From positions 8,544,117 to 8,608,116 of the forward strand of contig CM075193.1 in NCBI GenBank assembly GCA_037577475.1: a DNA stretch of 64,000 nt, written 5' to 3'. This stretch comes from Chaunax sp. Z400 (lineage: Eukaryota; Chordata; Actinopteri; Lophiiformes; Chaunacidae). Below the pieces are notes generated by a model. That model had not been told where the DNA came from. It ran no database searches and saw only the letters and a program-made list of their open reading frames with translations. Made by a program: the position numbers and the translations under genes. This document shows positions 40,104 to 52,048 of the stretch, piece by piece (position 1 is the stretch's first letter; every line of letters begins with the position of its first letter).

Positions 40104-43100
40104 TACATGGAGAGACAAACAATTTAAAGCTGATTCCTTCAGTGGAAGGGGGGTCTGGGGTCGTCTTGATGATCTGTACTTTCATACCCTCAGAAAACCC
40201 CTCAACCTTTCAGCACACCCGAGCTCAGAGCTCTCGTTTCTACTTGGAGCGGAAAAATCCAACTCCCCCGGTGCGCAGGGAGTAATTAAGGTTTTGCTCC
40301 ATGCCTTCTTGACTTCTCTAGAAAGAAAAATGTGAAAAAGTAAGACAGAGCCAAAGTGCTTCGAGGGAATAGATTCTTTTCTTTTTTTTCTCTCTCATTG
40401 CCAGATAAAATCTAAATTTAGAGACTTGTTTTAGCTCAGGTATGACAGTTTTTCAAATGCTGATTTCTACCTTTCTGTTCATTTAAAAAAAATTGAATTT
40501 AGTATTTTTACTGTGAACAGTAAAATCAGAGTCAAAGTCTGCAGCAGCTCTCATGGAGATGAAATGACTTGGTACACCGAGCAGGTCACTGTGGTGGGTG
40601 AGGAAATAGGACAGGAGGTGGACTCCAAGGTGATTCAGCCCATCCTCAGTGTTTGATGAAACATTTCACTCAGTGTTGCCTAGTCCTGGATGAGGCTGGA
40701 CTTCTTCCCTCCTCTTCTTTTGCAGGGTCAGGCTGAAAATACATGTCAGAAATTTGAGGATTTTGTGGATTGTGGATTAAGTTTGGTTTACAGTAGGGGG
40801 GGAAGAACAATGGGCACAACAGTGGTTGCAGAATCTGCACAAGCCTTGCTGAAAGGCCACTTAATATTAAATCTGAGTCTGTGGTGAAGAGGTCCACCTT
40901 TAACGTAATGACGGCAGTAATCATGTGGAAGCCGCACTGACTTGGTCTGTGGCCATTTCTTTGAATGCCAATAAGAACCCTCCTGCACCATACATCCTTC
41001 TGTGTGTATTATTCCCTGAACAGGCAGAGCAGAAAAGCAGCTTACGTTTATTAAAATTGTGGAACATTCTAAAATCCTTGCCTGAGAAATGAGAGAGGTT
41101 GCTATAAACGTTTGAGGATTGCAGTGAGGTCCTGCTAAGGGGAGGAGGGGAACAGCAGGGGACAATAGCTCAGTGTGCCCCAGTAAAGTTTCTGTCTGGG
41201 AGAGAGGCAGGCAGAGATGTATTTAGGGAATGCATGATGGGACGGACAGATTGCATTTATCTTCTCTCCCATTGTGTGTATACCTTTCCTCTGTCTCCTC
41301 CGCTCACATCCCGCCTGCTTCAGTCTTTGCCTGCATTGTGTTGGGATCACATTTCTTGCTATACCAGTGCCTCTTTCCGTGTTGACATACACATTAATTA
41401 CCCCGACTACCAGGAACACTTGTCTGGAGTAATACCCTGCTGTCCACTGTGCTTCTCTCTCTGCGTGTGTCATTATTAATGACTTCATCAGAATGAGAAG
41501 ACCGACATACGGGAAGTGTGTTTAAGCAGTTTGTGATACACCAGGATTAAATGAAGGCAAGCAAGTGCCCAGTAAGCAAAAAGGAGGGGGCAGGTGGAGA
41601 CCAGCGTCCAGACTGGGAGGTCAAGACAGGTTGAGAGCGAGGGTGAGCGGTCGAGTGTTCAGAGCTGGGGAGCGTAGCATGTCAGACACTCCCATAGAGG
41701 AATGGTTGAATAGTGACTCTCGTCTGGGATGTGCTGTCTCATTTGTGAAGTGTGGGAATCCTCTCGCTCCTGAAAACAGACTTCCGTGTTGTATAGGAGT
41801 GCGACTGAAATATTTGTTGCCCTGCTCTACATTTCAGTGAGACGAACTGCAATTTTCCAACAGCTAAACACATGAATGTTGGAGAAAGAAAGGAAGGAAC
41901 GTGTCAACAAAGCTCACCTCAAAAAAAAACACCCAAGTAGATTTTTGCTTCAGAGACGCCCAACAGATTGAGACGTCAGATTAGATTAAAGTGTCTCTGA
42001 AACATATAGTCATAACAAAGTGCTACCAGGCTGTTGCATGTGCAGAGATTTGGACAGGTGGTTGAGCACCGTGATAAATAAACAGACAGACTGCTCTCTT
42101 TGGGACGGGCTACGGGCTAGACTAGTTCCTCAGGCGAGTCCTGCTTGCAGACCAGACCGGGCCACATTCTGTCCCAGAGCAGTGCATTAGTTTTATGGCC
42201 GTCAGGCAGCAGGGGATGAGATCGCTGGCCAGCCACTGCCCTCTCTGCTGTATTATTCATATGTGCAAAGTGGTCTTTGTTAATATTTAAAATGTGCTTA
42301 TGATGCTCAAATTCTTGACATCAGAGACAGCAAAGGAGAAAAGAAGTGGGAGGGGAACCGCTGCTTGACTCTCATAGGCTTAACTCACCCGGGTGTCTAC
42401 AGGGGGTAGTGAAGGATTTTAGGGTACCAATAGGCATTTACAGATGTGAGGAAAGAGTTGCAGTTTGAGCGAGTGTGCCAATTGCAGCCCTGTTGCAGAG
42501 GATGTGTGAACGAAACAATGAGAGGCAGGGGTTACGCAGGGTGATGATATCCATCTGAAAGCGAGGAGGGAAGAACAGAAAGAGGAGAAGCAAGAGAAAT
42601 GAATCAGTGAGAGACACGTTGCGATAGATTGATCTCGGGGCATAGCTTTTTTTTTCTGAGAAAAGAGAGAAGAAGAAACTCCATAGCAGTCAGTGGCTTT
42701 CAAGCGTCATTAAACCTCCGGCACAGGCCAGAGAAAGAGGCGGCGAGTCGGGGGTAGAAATGTATGTGAAGGAAAGCGAGTGATGTGCAGCAGAACTATG
42801 TAAGCTAGCTAAGCAGTGCAAGAAGCAGTGGTTAAGAGTGAAAGATGTTGTCGTGGAGGGAGGCGGAGGGTGGAAAGTGAAAAAGAGACACACAAATCCA
42901 CCAGGGGGATGTTTTTATTAAGGCTCTTATCGATGGAGAGAGCTCATAGTATTAAGGGTAGACATGTTTAATGCTTTGCCAATACTGCGCATGTTAGACC
43001 AGACCATAAATCTGCAGCAAACAACAAGGGCTCTGTTGGAGGGGAAACAGCGAGGTAAATGGAAGAGGGAGCCGACTATAAAGACTGGAAAGAGGAATTA

Positions 43101-43687
43101 GCAGCAGAAGAAAGTTTCTAGCAGAGATTGGCAGACTCGAGATGAATGCAGTTTTAAGCACAGGCCATTATTTTCCTCTGCAAAGACAATATGTCCTCAA
43201 AGTATTTATTAGAATCTAGGGTTTTAATGATTTACTCAATATCGCTGAGCCTGCCAACTATTTCAAAATGTGTGTTATTTAAAAAGTGTCCAAAAATACT
43301 GGAGTTAATTATCATCAAGTGAAGCTATTTGAATATTTCATGTAATGCCTGCTTGGATTCTGGTTAGAAATGTCTTGTTTGTCTCACAGCAGACGGTCTG
43401 TCCTACCTGCATGCCTTTGCTTTTAACACTAATAAAATGCAAGAATGTTTGATTTGAATCCAAACATTTAAAGCCACCGATGTTTGAAATTGAAAATTGT
43501 TTTTGACTGAGGTATTTTTCCCAGAAGGTCAAACTGGTTTCTGAATGGTTTAAAACATTCATTTCATTCTCTCTGTGACTTTTGAAGGTGACTTTTTGTT
43601 TTTAAATAAAACTCCAAGACTTTGAGACTGATCTTCAAATAACCTACGAGTCGAGTAAAACAAAGTGAGGCTAGAATGAGATAGGGC

Positions 43688-43719
43688 ATGGATGGATGGA
43701 TGGATGGATGGATGGGTGG
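43688..43719 (+). repeat. (GGAT)n microsatellite
   Basis: About seven tandem GGAT units, the last of them altered to GGGT. They sit in a G-rich stretch. Confidence 0.92.
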
Positions 43720-46700
43720 AGGAGGGAGCGTTTCGGTGGCAGATGGGAGTTGCTGCTGGGCCAGCAGGACAGGACAGGGTTCCCCCCCCCTGCCCCTCCA
43801 TCCTGACCTGTGGGGGGAGATGGGTGGGGCAGACAGGGAAACAGGAAGAAAACCTCTGTGGGGTTCCATTGTGCTTTAGATGAATAGGAGACTCCAGAGG
43901 GCTTTTTCTGCCCCTTTGTGTGGGCTAAAGAGGGGGGGGCAGTGGTAGAACACACACACACTCTGAACTCATTCACAACTTCAACAGGAGCTTTACATGC
44001 ACTTGTGTGTGTTTCTGTAGGGGCGTGCTACTGTTGCCTGGCAGGTTGATATCACACCTGCTTTCTTTTTTAGAATTAAAATCTTTATCTCTTATGGATT
44101 CCTATGCTAATACAGGCTCCGTGACACCTGACAACACCCACGTATGCAAAACGGAGCCACGTCCTCTGATGAAGAGGCAGCATTTATGTATAGAATGGTG
44201 GAAGACCTGCAGGGTCACTTGGGAGGAGTGAGTGAGTGCAGGAATTTTCATTTAAGATCTCAGCAGCACTCTGAGCATCGTGACCAATAGGATCAGCATT
44301 CACTATGGGGGGTCACACCAGATACTAAGCAATCCCCTTACCCGAAGATAGAGACACACATACACACATATACACACATGGTAAAAGTGGTTGCACTGAG
44401 GTCTATGGATCAGAAGCAGTGTCAGCTTGATTGGCTGTGCTGTAGTCCAACGCTCTGCGTGTGTCCTCATCTAATAAATGGACTTTTTTTCAGAGAATTT
44501 GCATTCCCCATATTCTTTGCAGAGGCTTTTTTTTTTTTGTCTTCAGAAGACATTTGAGTCAAGTCCACTCAGAGCTTAGACCACAGCCAATCTGCTCATG
44601 CTCATGCTTGTGTTTGTTTCTGGATTTGATTGTGCCGTGTGGGCTTGACAGACAGGAGGAAAAATTCTGCTTAAATTGTGTTAATAACACACTTTCCGTC
44701 GGGAGAGGAAAATTGGGGGAGGCAGCGGCAGTTAAATCCTTTTATGAAATTGTCATACAAAGCTACAATTCCCACACATTCCACATTAAGAAATTGCCTT
44801 TACGTGTCCCCATTTCCCCTTCGTCTTCCTCCAATCTCTTGATAGTCTCATCAGGCGTATTTATAGCTTTATAGTCCCACATATATACCAACCTCTGTCA
44901 TCCATATCTCTCTCACTCCATCATTTTTTCAGGCAGCTCTCCGGCAGAGTTTGGGAATTGCTCTTTAGAAGGCACTGTGAAGAATCCCTCTTCTATGAGT
45001 GCAACGCTTATTAGGGTCCCATCTGCCCTAAGGGTACTTATGAATGTGGGGGGTGTTAGACTTGTCGTGGGGTTGGTAAAGGAGGGTAGTGAGGGGAGCT
45101 TTGTCATGCATGTGGATGCGGGTGCCACTGGGAGCTCATGTGAGGTGGGAGGGGGCTCTTAACACTGCCGAGCACACACACATCGAGCAGGTGGTGTGTC
45201 TAAAGTAGGGGAATGACACACAGACCTCCCCGGAGAGACGGCGCACCAAGCATACGTGTGTATATCTCCGGCTGAGAGAGGGAACGGAAATGATCCTGCT
45301 TCCTTCTGTCTGCATGGCAGGCAGCTAGGCAACAGCAGGACTTTCAAACAACTTACATTTTTTTCCTCCCTTGTGTTTTAAATCAAGGCGAATGATGCCC
45401 GCTGAGATTACTTGTCAGTGTGTGTGTGTGTATGAGAGAGGGGGGGGATCAGTGGGTTTTGTGTGATTGGCTGCATATCAACAGTCTCTTAATTTAGTGA
45501 CTTACATGCACCGTGTTTGTCTCTTAAGCTCAGTAATGGAGCGATGATTGGCGCTTGATTCCTGTCCTTTACTTCCTGTCGTGTCCTTTTCCTTCCCCTC
45601 CTGACTTTATGCTTTATTCAATTTCCTTGTCTTCCAAGAGAAATTTGTGCTAGAGCGAAGTGTCAGATAAATGCTGAATCTGGCTTCATACCCAAAACAT
45701 ATGCGGACACTTACGAACACGGAAAGGAGGGGCATTAATCCTTTTTTCTGCTCAGACGCTCTTGGATCACAACCATAGCAAAGAGAAGAGTGAGTGAATG
45801 AGATCCTCACCCATCCACTCTTTAATTCCTCAACCCGTCTTCAGCTTCAGGGCTTAATTTGAACCTCTCCTCCAAAGGCTTTGACTGAGAGCTTCTAAAC
45901 ACACAGTAAAGATTCTGTTCTCGCCTTGGATGCAGGTCTTAATCAAGGGCTGACAGGCTCGTCTTGGCTCGCTTTGTGCATTTGACATGTGTGTATGTGC
46001 GATGGATGATGAAAAGCCATTCGTATTACTTAGGTATTACTCACTTTTCTGCATAGGTCACGCTGGGGTCACACTCCCAGTCTCAATCAGCACATTGCTC
46101 GCGCACACGACCATCTCTCCTCCTCTGGCAGCTGTTTTGATTGCACAGGAGGAAAGCGGGTATACCTTCCTGGTTCACTCAAAATGCCAGGTGTATGCGG
46201 CGTATGCTGCAAAGAGCCACCAGGCACCGGTCCGCCGAAGAGGTAGGAATCGTTTTAAACGAGTGCCATGTGCGAAATAGTGAGACAATGTCTAATGTGA
46301 CAGATGTACCTGCTTGTAATTAAGGTTATATTTAAGTGCATGAGCTCACACATGCATCAAGTGTGTCAGAGGGTGTGTGCTTCAAGCCCATTACCTGCTG
46401 CTGACCAGATGGGCTCAGCAGGCGACCTCGCGCTCATCTCTCCCCGCCTCTCCGCATAGATTAGCTTGTGAGCTAACCTAACCCCCACCAACATACTTAA
46501 AGCACATGTGCAGCATTCAGTCATGTAGGATATTTAGGATGACGATACAGCAGCGTCTGTGGCCTGCTGTTTGTGGGGATTATGAAAGCAGATGGACAGC
46601 CATGCTGACTGGTGCAGGTTCATTAACTCTGGGTGTCTTTGCTCCGCCGCTGCTGTTACTCAGCTTCACTTGTCTCCAGTCCGCTCAGGAACAAGGAGTG

Positions 46701-48786
46701 GTGTGTGCATGTGTGTGTTCAGGTACGGCAAGCAGAGAAAGCACCTCATACAAGCAAAGGAAAGCCATGTAGGCTTTTATCCATCAGGGTTAGCCTCTCC
46801 TTAATTGGTGCATGTGGAAGCCGTGCAGCAGCTGACACGTTTTTGCTCTATTTGTTCTCTGACTTCATTTAACTGTTTCCAGATTAGTTTGTAATAAAGA
46901 ATTCCGTGTGCCGTTTTGTGTCAAAGCAGCAGGAGAAACATGTTTCATGTAATTATGCTAGTGCCGGATGAAGAGTTATGATTTAGCAGGATGCAATATC
47001 TTCAGCAGAGAACCATTTCAGTGCTCTGCCGCAGGAGATGAATAGGTATAGTTATAGTGGGTCATTAAACACTGTGCTGTGTCTCTGTCTATAGCTTCAA
47101 CCTTCACGCTGCTAACAGCTTCTACCTTCCTCTTCCAGGGCTTAAATAAAAGCAACATTGCTCATGCAGGGACAGATAGACATACCTGTGGAGAGACAGA
47201 CAAATAGACAGATGGACGGGCGGATTCCTGCGCAGATGGGTTGTTTGGAACCCCTCGGAAGCCTCAGCGCCATCAGACAGACAGAGGGGTTGTCGATGAT
47301 CAGGTGTCAGGCGGACTTGGCAGAGGTGTGACCAGGAGTTAGATTAGATAATAATCAACTGATTATTATTAGGAAAAACGTAACTTAAAATAGCTTTTTT
47401 TGTCCAACCAACAGTCTAAAACCAGTTCTTCTCATGTATCTCTATCATTACTTTACACAAAGCATAAATACTGTTGTATTTCTTTCTTCTGTGGTCGGTG
47501 ACGACGTCTTTTCTCACCTGAGACTTTCCTGAGTCCGACGTAACTCTACAAGTAGAGTAAATGTTAGTCTGCACCGCTGCCAATGTTGATATTCTGCTTC
47601 AAGCTCCACAATTGCGTGCACGTATGATGCGCCGGTTGTTAGCAGAGTGATATGAAACCACAAAAAGAGAGGCTGAAGCGGCTACATTTGGTGTGTTTAT
47701 CTGTCTATCCCAGCTTTAGTGGACAATATTGACAAAGAAAGGCAGTAAATTCTCCAAATTGAGAAGCTGAAAAACGCAAATTGCTTTAAATGACTCATAG
47801 TAATGGTTCAGTATTCTACTGTAGGAAATGCGCTCATTTGTTCTCTTGCTGAAAGTTGGATAAGACGATTGATGCTGCTCAGATATGTCTCTGCGTGCGA
47901 ATATGATGCTTTATCCAGCTGCTGGGTGACCGGGTGTCAAGGCGTTGCTGATCTTCTCTCTTTGATTGATCGTATTATCTTCTAACTCTCGGCAAAGAAG
48001 GCGAATAAGTGTATTTCCCAAACTTTTAAATGATAGATCTGTTATCGAAATTGTGACTGCCTAATCATCTGTCAGGCAACTAATTCTTTTATTAAGCCGC
48101 AACTCCTAGCAAAAGAATGGTTTGACTCAATAACGATTATAATGCATTCTTTGTATTTGTTATGTCCTCGGTTTGATTCCTGCCTGATTTGTCAAATATT
48201 ATCTACTCTTCTGTTCTATTTACTTATTTTGTGATGAGTACTGCACTTTCCTGAACTGTTTAGAAAAACAACACAAAGGTCCCTCAGATTATCACCTGAA
48301 TCTACCCTCAGAGGCTATGGGAGATCATTAACTGGTGTCTTTTTGGTATTTTGCCCCCTGTGCCATTAGAGTAAATAAATCCTGTAATGGAAAAACTATA
48401 GTAAACAGTAGAACAGCCACAGATTTGAACTTTACTGCTGCTCTTAAGCCCTGTGTGATGAGGTGAAGAAGTCTTTTAGTTAAACTTAGGCCTCGGAGAG
48501 TATGAATGGCACAAGGATATTGAACGTTTATTCAAGTGTGCATGTCAACATCCACCCACACCTCTGTGAGTGTGTGTCTGCACGTATGCACGCCTGCAGC
48601 GTCCTCCTTTATGCTCCTGTGAATGCGAGTTTGTTAGTGGCGGTTTCCAGTGGTGTCGGGTGTGTAACTGTCCTCCCCTCTAAAGCTCTCAGCAGTGGGC
48701 CTTACACTAACACAACACATTTACACATCTGTCCTGAGGCGAGGAACAGGCAACTCTGAGAATAATGAAACCTCAGTCAAAGTGGA

Positions 48787-48881
<95 letters not shown>
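48787..48881 (+). repeat. (GT)n then (AG)n compound microsatellite
   Basis: A GT run of about 80 bases with one GTTT interruption near its start passes into an (AG)n run at about 48,868. It lies in the presumed first intron. Confidence 0.97.
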
Positions 48882-49049
48882 AATCAGAAGAGGTAGGAGA
48901 GACTCAGTAAACAAGAGACAGAGGAGGTTTATTAAAACCCCACCACCGCTCACCATCCTTTTGTCCTTCTATTCTCTCCATCCCTCACCTCCTCTCCCCC
49001 TGTTTCAGTCAGAGGAGCGATTACATGCCCCTGTCTCTCTCGTCTTTCA

Positions 49050-49071
49050 TCTCTCTCTCTCTCTCTCTCTG
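49050..49071 (+). repeat. (CT)n microsatellite
   Basis: Eleven CT units. They lie within a pyrimidine-rich stretch from 48,955 to 49,071. Confidence 0.9.
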
Positions 49072-50310
49072 TGAAGAGGAGAGGAATGAAGGTCTTCTGC
49101 GGCGTGTAATTACACAGTGAGATCCTGGATGATGGCGTCTGTCTCCATAAACAAAAAGCAGCCCCCTCGCCCTCTAAATACCTCTCGATAGGTGGAGATC
49201 TAAAAAGAGACATTTAACAGCCTTTGATCCACCACTGGGCCCTCGTCTTTACCCGCCACTTATGGAGGCCTAATAAGTACTATCACAAGTCTATTATTTC
49301 ATTATAAGCTCTGACATTAACATATGCATGGCTCAGCTCCAGCACCGTAGGAATGAAATACACAGCTCCTCTATTCATTTTAAGCACGGAGTCATGGTCG
49401 TGACACATTTACAGGCCGGTGTTCCAATCTTACCCAAGAGTCATATCGCTAAATGATTATGGAAGGGCGGCTTTTTATGGGCTTACATTGGTATTGGCTC
49501 AACCTCTAATTGGCCTAAAGCACATTTGAATTCTGGGAAGGTAATAATGGGGCTCTTTGGAGGCACTTTAAACGAGAAAGTCATTGCACTCTGACTTAAT
49601 TCTGCTCATAGAAGTGCTTATGCCTCCAGATGGCTTTTTTACTGAATGTGATATTGCCGTTTTGTGTGGATGATCATACACTTATCTAATGCTTTGGGAA
49701 TAGAATACCTGCCAGGTGTGCCACTGGTCTCTTTTTATTTTTGGATTTCAATATTTTTACTGGTTTTTATTTCATACTCTCCACAGATGAACAGCCGTGT
49801 CAAATTAGAGCTTTTGTCTGTTTGTGTCTAAATGCGTGTTTGCCTGTTGCGTTGAGAGAAGCAAACAGAGGTCATACAGTGTGGTGTGACATTGTGCAAA
49901 GGTCACGTGAGGCCGAGCAGCTCTCCGTTTAAACGCTGGAGTCATTCTGAAAGTGTTTAACGTGTCTTTTTATTTGCGTAAACCCGCCTCCATTCGTCGA
50001 GACTTAACTGTTCCTCTGAACTCACTGGGAGATGAAGTGAGCATTCTGGCGCAGCACAAACAGACTCGGCGTCAGACAATAGACCGGAGTCCTTTATTGC
50101 ACTTAGCTGAAGCTGTTGAATAGACTCTGAATAGACCTGGAGTGGTGTGGCCATGCAGCTGCTGAACAATAGCCTGCTCAGCAGAAAGATAGCTGGTGAC
50201 CTCAGGGTCTACCCCGACACACAGTCAGCAGCAGGAAAAGCAACGGCAGAGACCCTGAAGTAATCTGAGCCAATCAGACGTAAACACGTTTATACAGTTT
50301 AACTTCTAGT

Positions 50311-50497
50311 GACTGGCATAAAACAAAAATTCAGCATTTTGGAAAAAATATTTATTCACTTTCTTGCTGAGAGTTGAGAAGATCAATACCACTCCCATAT
50401 ATACTCGCTAAACACTGAGGAGTCCGCAGGCGGATAGCCTAGCTTAGCTTAGCTTAGCACAAACACTGGAAGCATGTGGAATCAGCTAAGATGGCTC
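50311..50497 (+). repeat. Teleost repeat with GAGAAGATCAATACCACTC and TAGCTTAGCTTAGC
   Basis: The order of motifs is a stretch with TTTCTTGCTGAGAGTTGAGA, then GAAGATCAATACCACTCCCA, then GCCTAGCTTAGCTTAGCTTA and CACAAACACTGGAAGC. This is the known layout of a repeat widespread in teleosts. The AGCTT run is a five-base tandem at 50,440-50,458. The copy abuts another repeat at about 50,500. Confidence 0.65.
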
Positions 50498-50511
50498 TCT
50501 TCTTCTTTCTT

Positions 50512-50605
50512 CTTTATATAGCGCCAATTCACCAGAAAAGTTATATCAAGGCACTTTCCAAGAAGAGCAGGTCTAGACCGACTCTTTATTCTACAGAGAC
50601 CCAGG
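50512..50605 (-). repeat. Inverted second copy of the 14.5 kb repeat
   Basis: Read on the minus strand, this gives GGTCTAGACCTGCTC, then AACTTTTCTGGTGAATTGGC and GCTATATAAAG, matching 14,481-14,556. A CTT-rich stretch and an (AAT/ATG) tract flank it. It is closer than the 14.5 kb copy to the form I remember (TATAGCGCCAATTC). Confidence 0.7.
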
Positions 50606-50619
50606 TATCAGCAACACTG

Positions 50620-50652
50620 ATAATAATAATAATGATTATGATGATGATGATG
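50620..50652 (+). repeat. (AAT)n/(ATG)n microsatellite
   Basis: Five AAT units followed by several ATG units, immediately beyond the inverted repeat copy ending near 50,605. Confidence 0.9.
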
Positions 50653-52022
50653 TCAGTGGGTGTCAACCAGGATCCCAGCAGCAGATCCAGTCACAGTCCA
50701 CAACCTTTGGGATGAGGAGGCACAAAAAGAAGTCAAGTTAGTAACAGGAATGGACATGAGGGCTAAATCCACCCACCAATACTTCTCAAAGTAACTATAT
50801 GTCATATGTTGTTTAAGTATGTTTGTTTTTATGGGTATAAATGTTGACTTGATGGTCAGAATATCCAGCAAACATCAGTATGATGCTAGAGTATGAGCTA
50901 ACACTCTGCCCTGTTCCATAAGCATATCAAAGTCAGTGATGAGTAGGTCGTTTTTCACATCTTTTTTAATTCAGAGACTGGTGTAAGGCAATATGTTTGT
51001 ACTGTTTAAACTGTATTTGCACCCCAAATGGACAATGAATAAAGGATTTAATGGGTCTCTGTCTAACTGGGCGGAGAGTAGAGATAATGTTTGAATAAAT
51101 CTGATCCCACTTGGAAATGAATGTGCTCCATTTGGCTTTGTGACTGGGAATGTTCATGAATCTGTCGCACCGAGGGAATCTCTCTTTATTTGCGGAGGCA
51201 ATGGGAAGCATTTTATTCAGCTCTTTAATAATAGCAACTCTCTGAGCCCATAGTGATACTCTCATTTCCAAAAATAAACACCATCATCACTCTCACACAC
51301 AAAATCAAACGCAACTTTACAGAAATCCCACCATCAGGGATAAAAACATCCACATGCAGGCGATGCGGCTCCCTCCAACTATTCGACCACAAGCGGCTTC
51401 CCCTCCTCTCCACTTGTGTTTATTCTAGGGATTATTCTGACCTAATCTCTTTAGAGCGTAATTCAGATTAGATTTTGTGTTATTATTATTGCTATGTCCA
51501 TTCCCTACTGTCCTGCTGGGAGTGCTCCTGTGTTTGGAAAATTGATTAAATCGGCAGACCACTGCCCTAGATAGAAAGTGGAAGAACAAATAAACAGAAC
51601 TGCAGAGCCCAGTGGCAGCCAGTGTAGAAAGCCCCCCTTTCACGTATTTACCCTATACTGATTCTGCACCAAAGCAGCAGGACTCTTATTCATCAACAGT
51701 AAACTGAAACACAAGATTTGCCTCGGCCAAAAAGTTCGAGCTTGTTTTTAACGTCCCACTGCCACAAAGAGAACAAAAAGCCTGATTTCTCTGGTAATTA
51801 TTTAAAGCAAAATATACGTGCAGCTAAAGCTGGAGCTCCATCTGTAGCGATGCTGCCATATTGGCTTGAAGGTTTATCAACAATTTCATTTTCAGATATC
51901 TTTATTCATGCATTTTCAGCATAATGGTTAAACACCATCTGCCTTTTAGCTCAGTCTCTAAGATCATTGTATGCATAGTGGTACACAATCTATCACAATG
52001 AGGAGATCAGTAGTTGTTGCCT

Positions 52023-52048
52023 CAGATCCAGATTATGATCCGGATCTG
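52023..52048 (+). repeat. Short inverted repeat (hairpin) with 11-base arms
   Basis: CAGATCCAGAT and ATCCGGATCTG pair around a TATG loop with one mismatch. Two direct copies of CATATTAGTT follow (52,061-52,070 and 52,074-52,083). Confidence 0.8.

Noticed and set aside
49957..50169. 70-codon minus-strand frame with a balanced composition
   Set aside because: It looked protein-like but has no homologue I recognise and no convincing splice sites around it.
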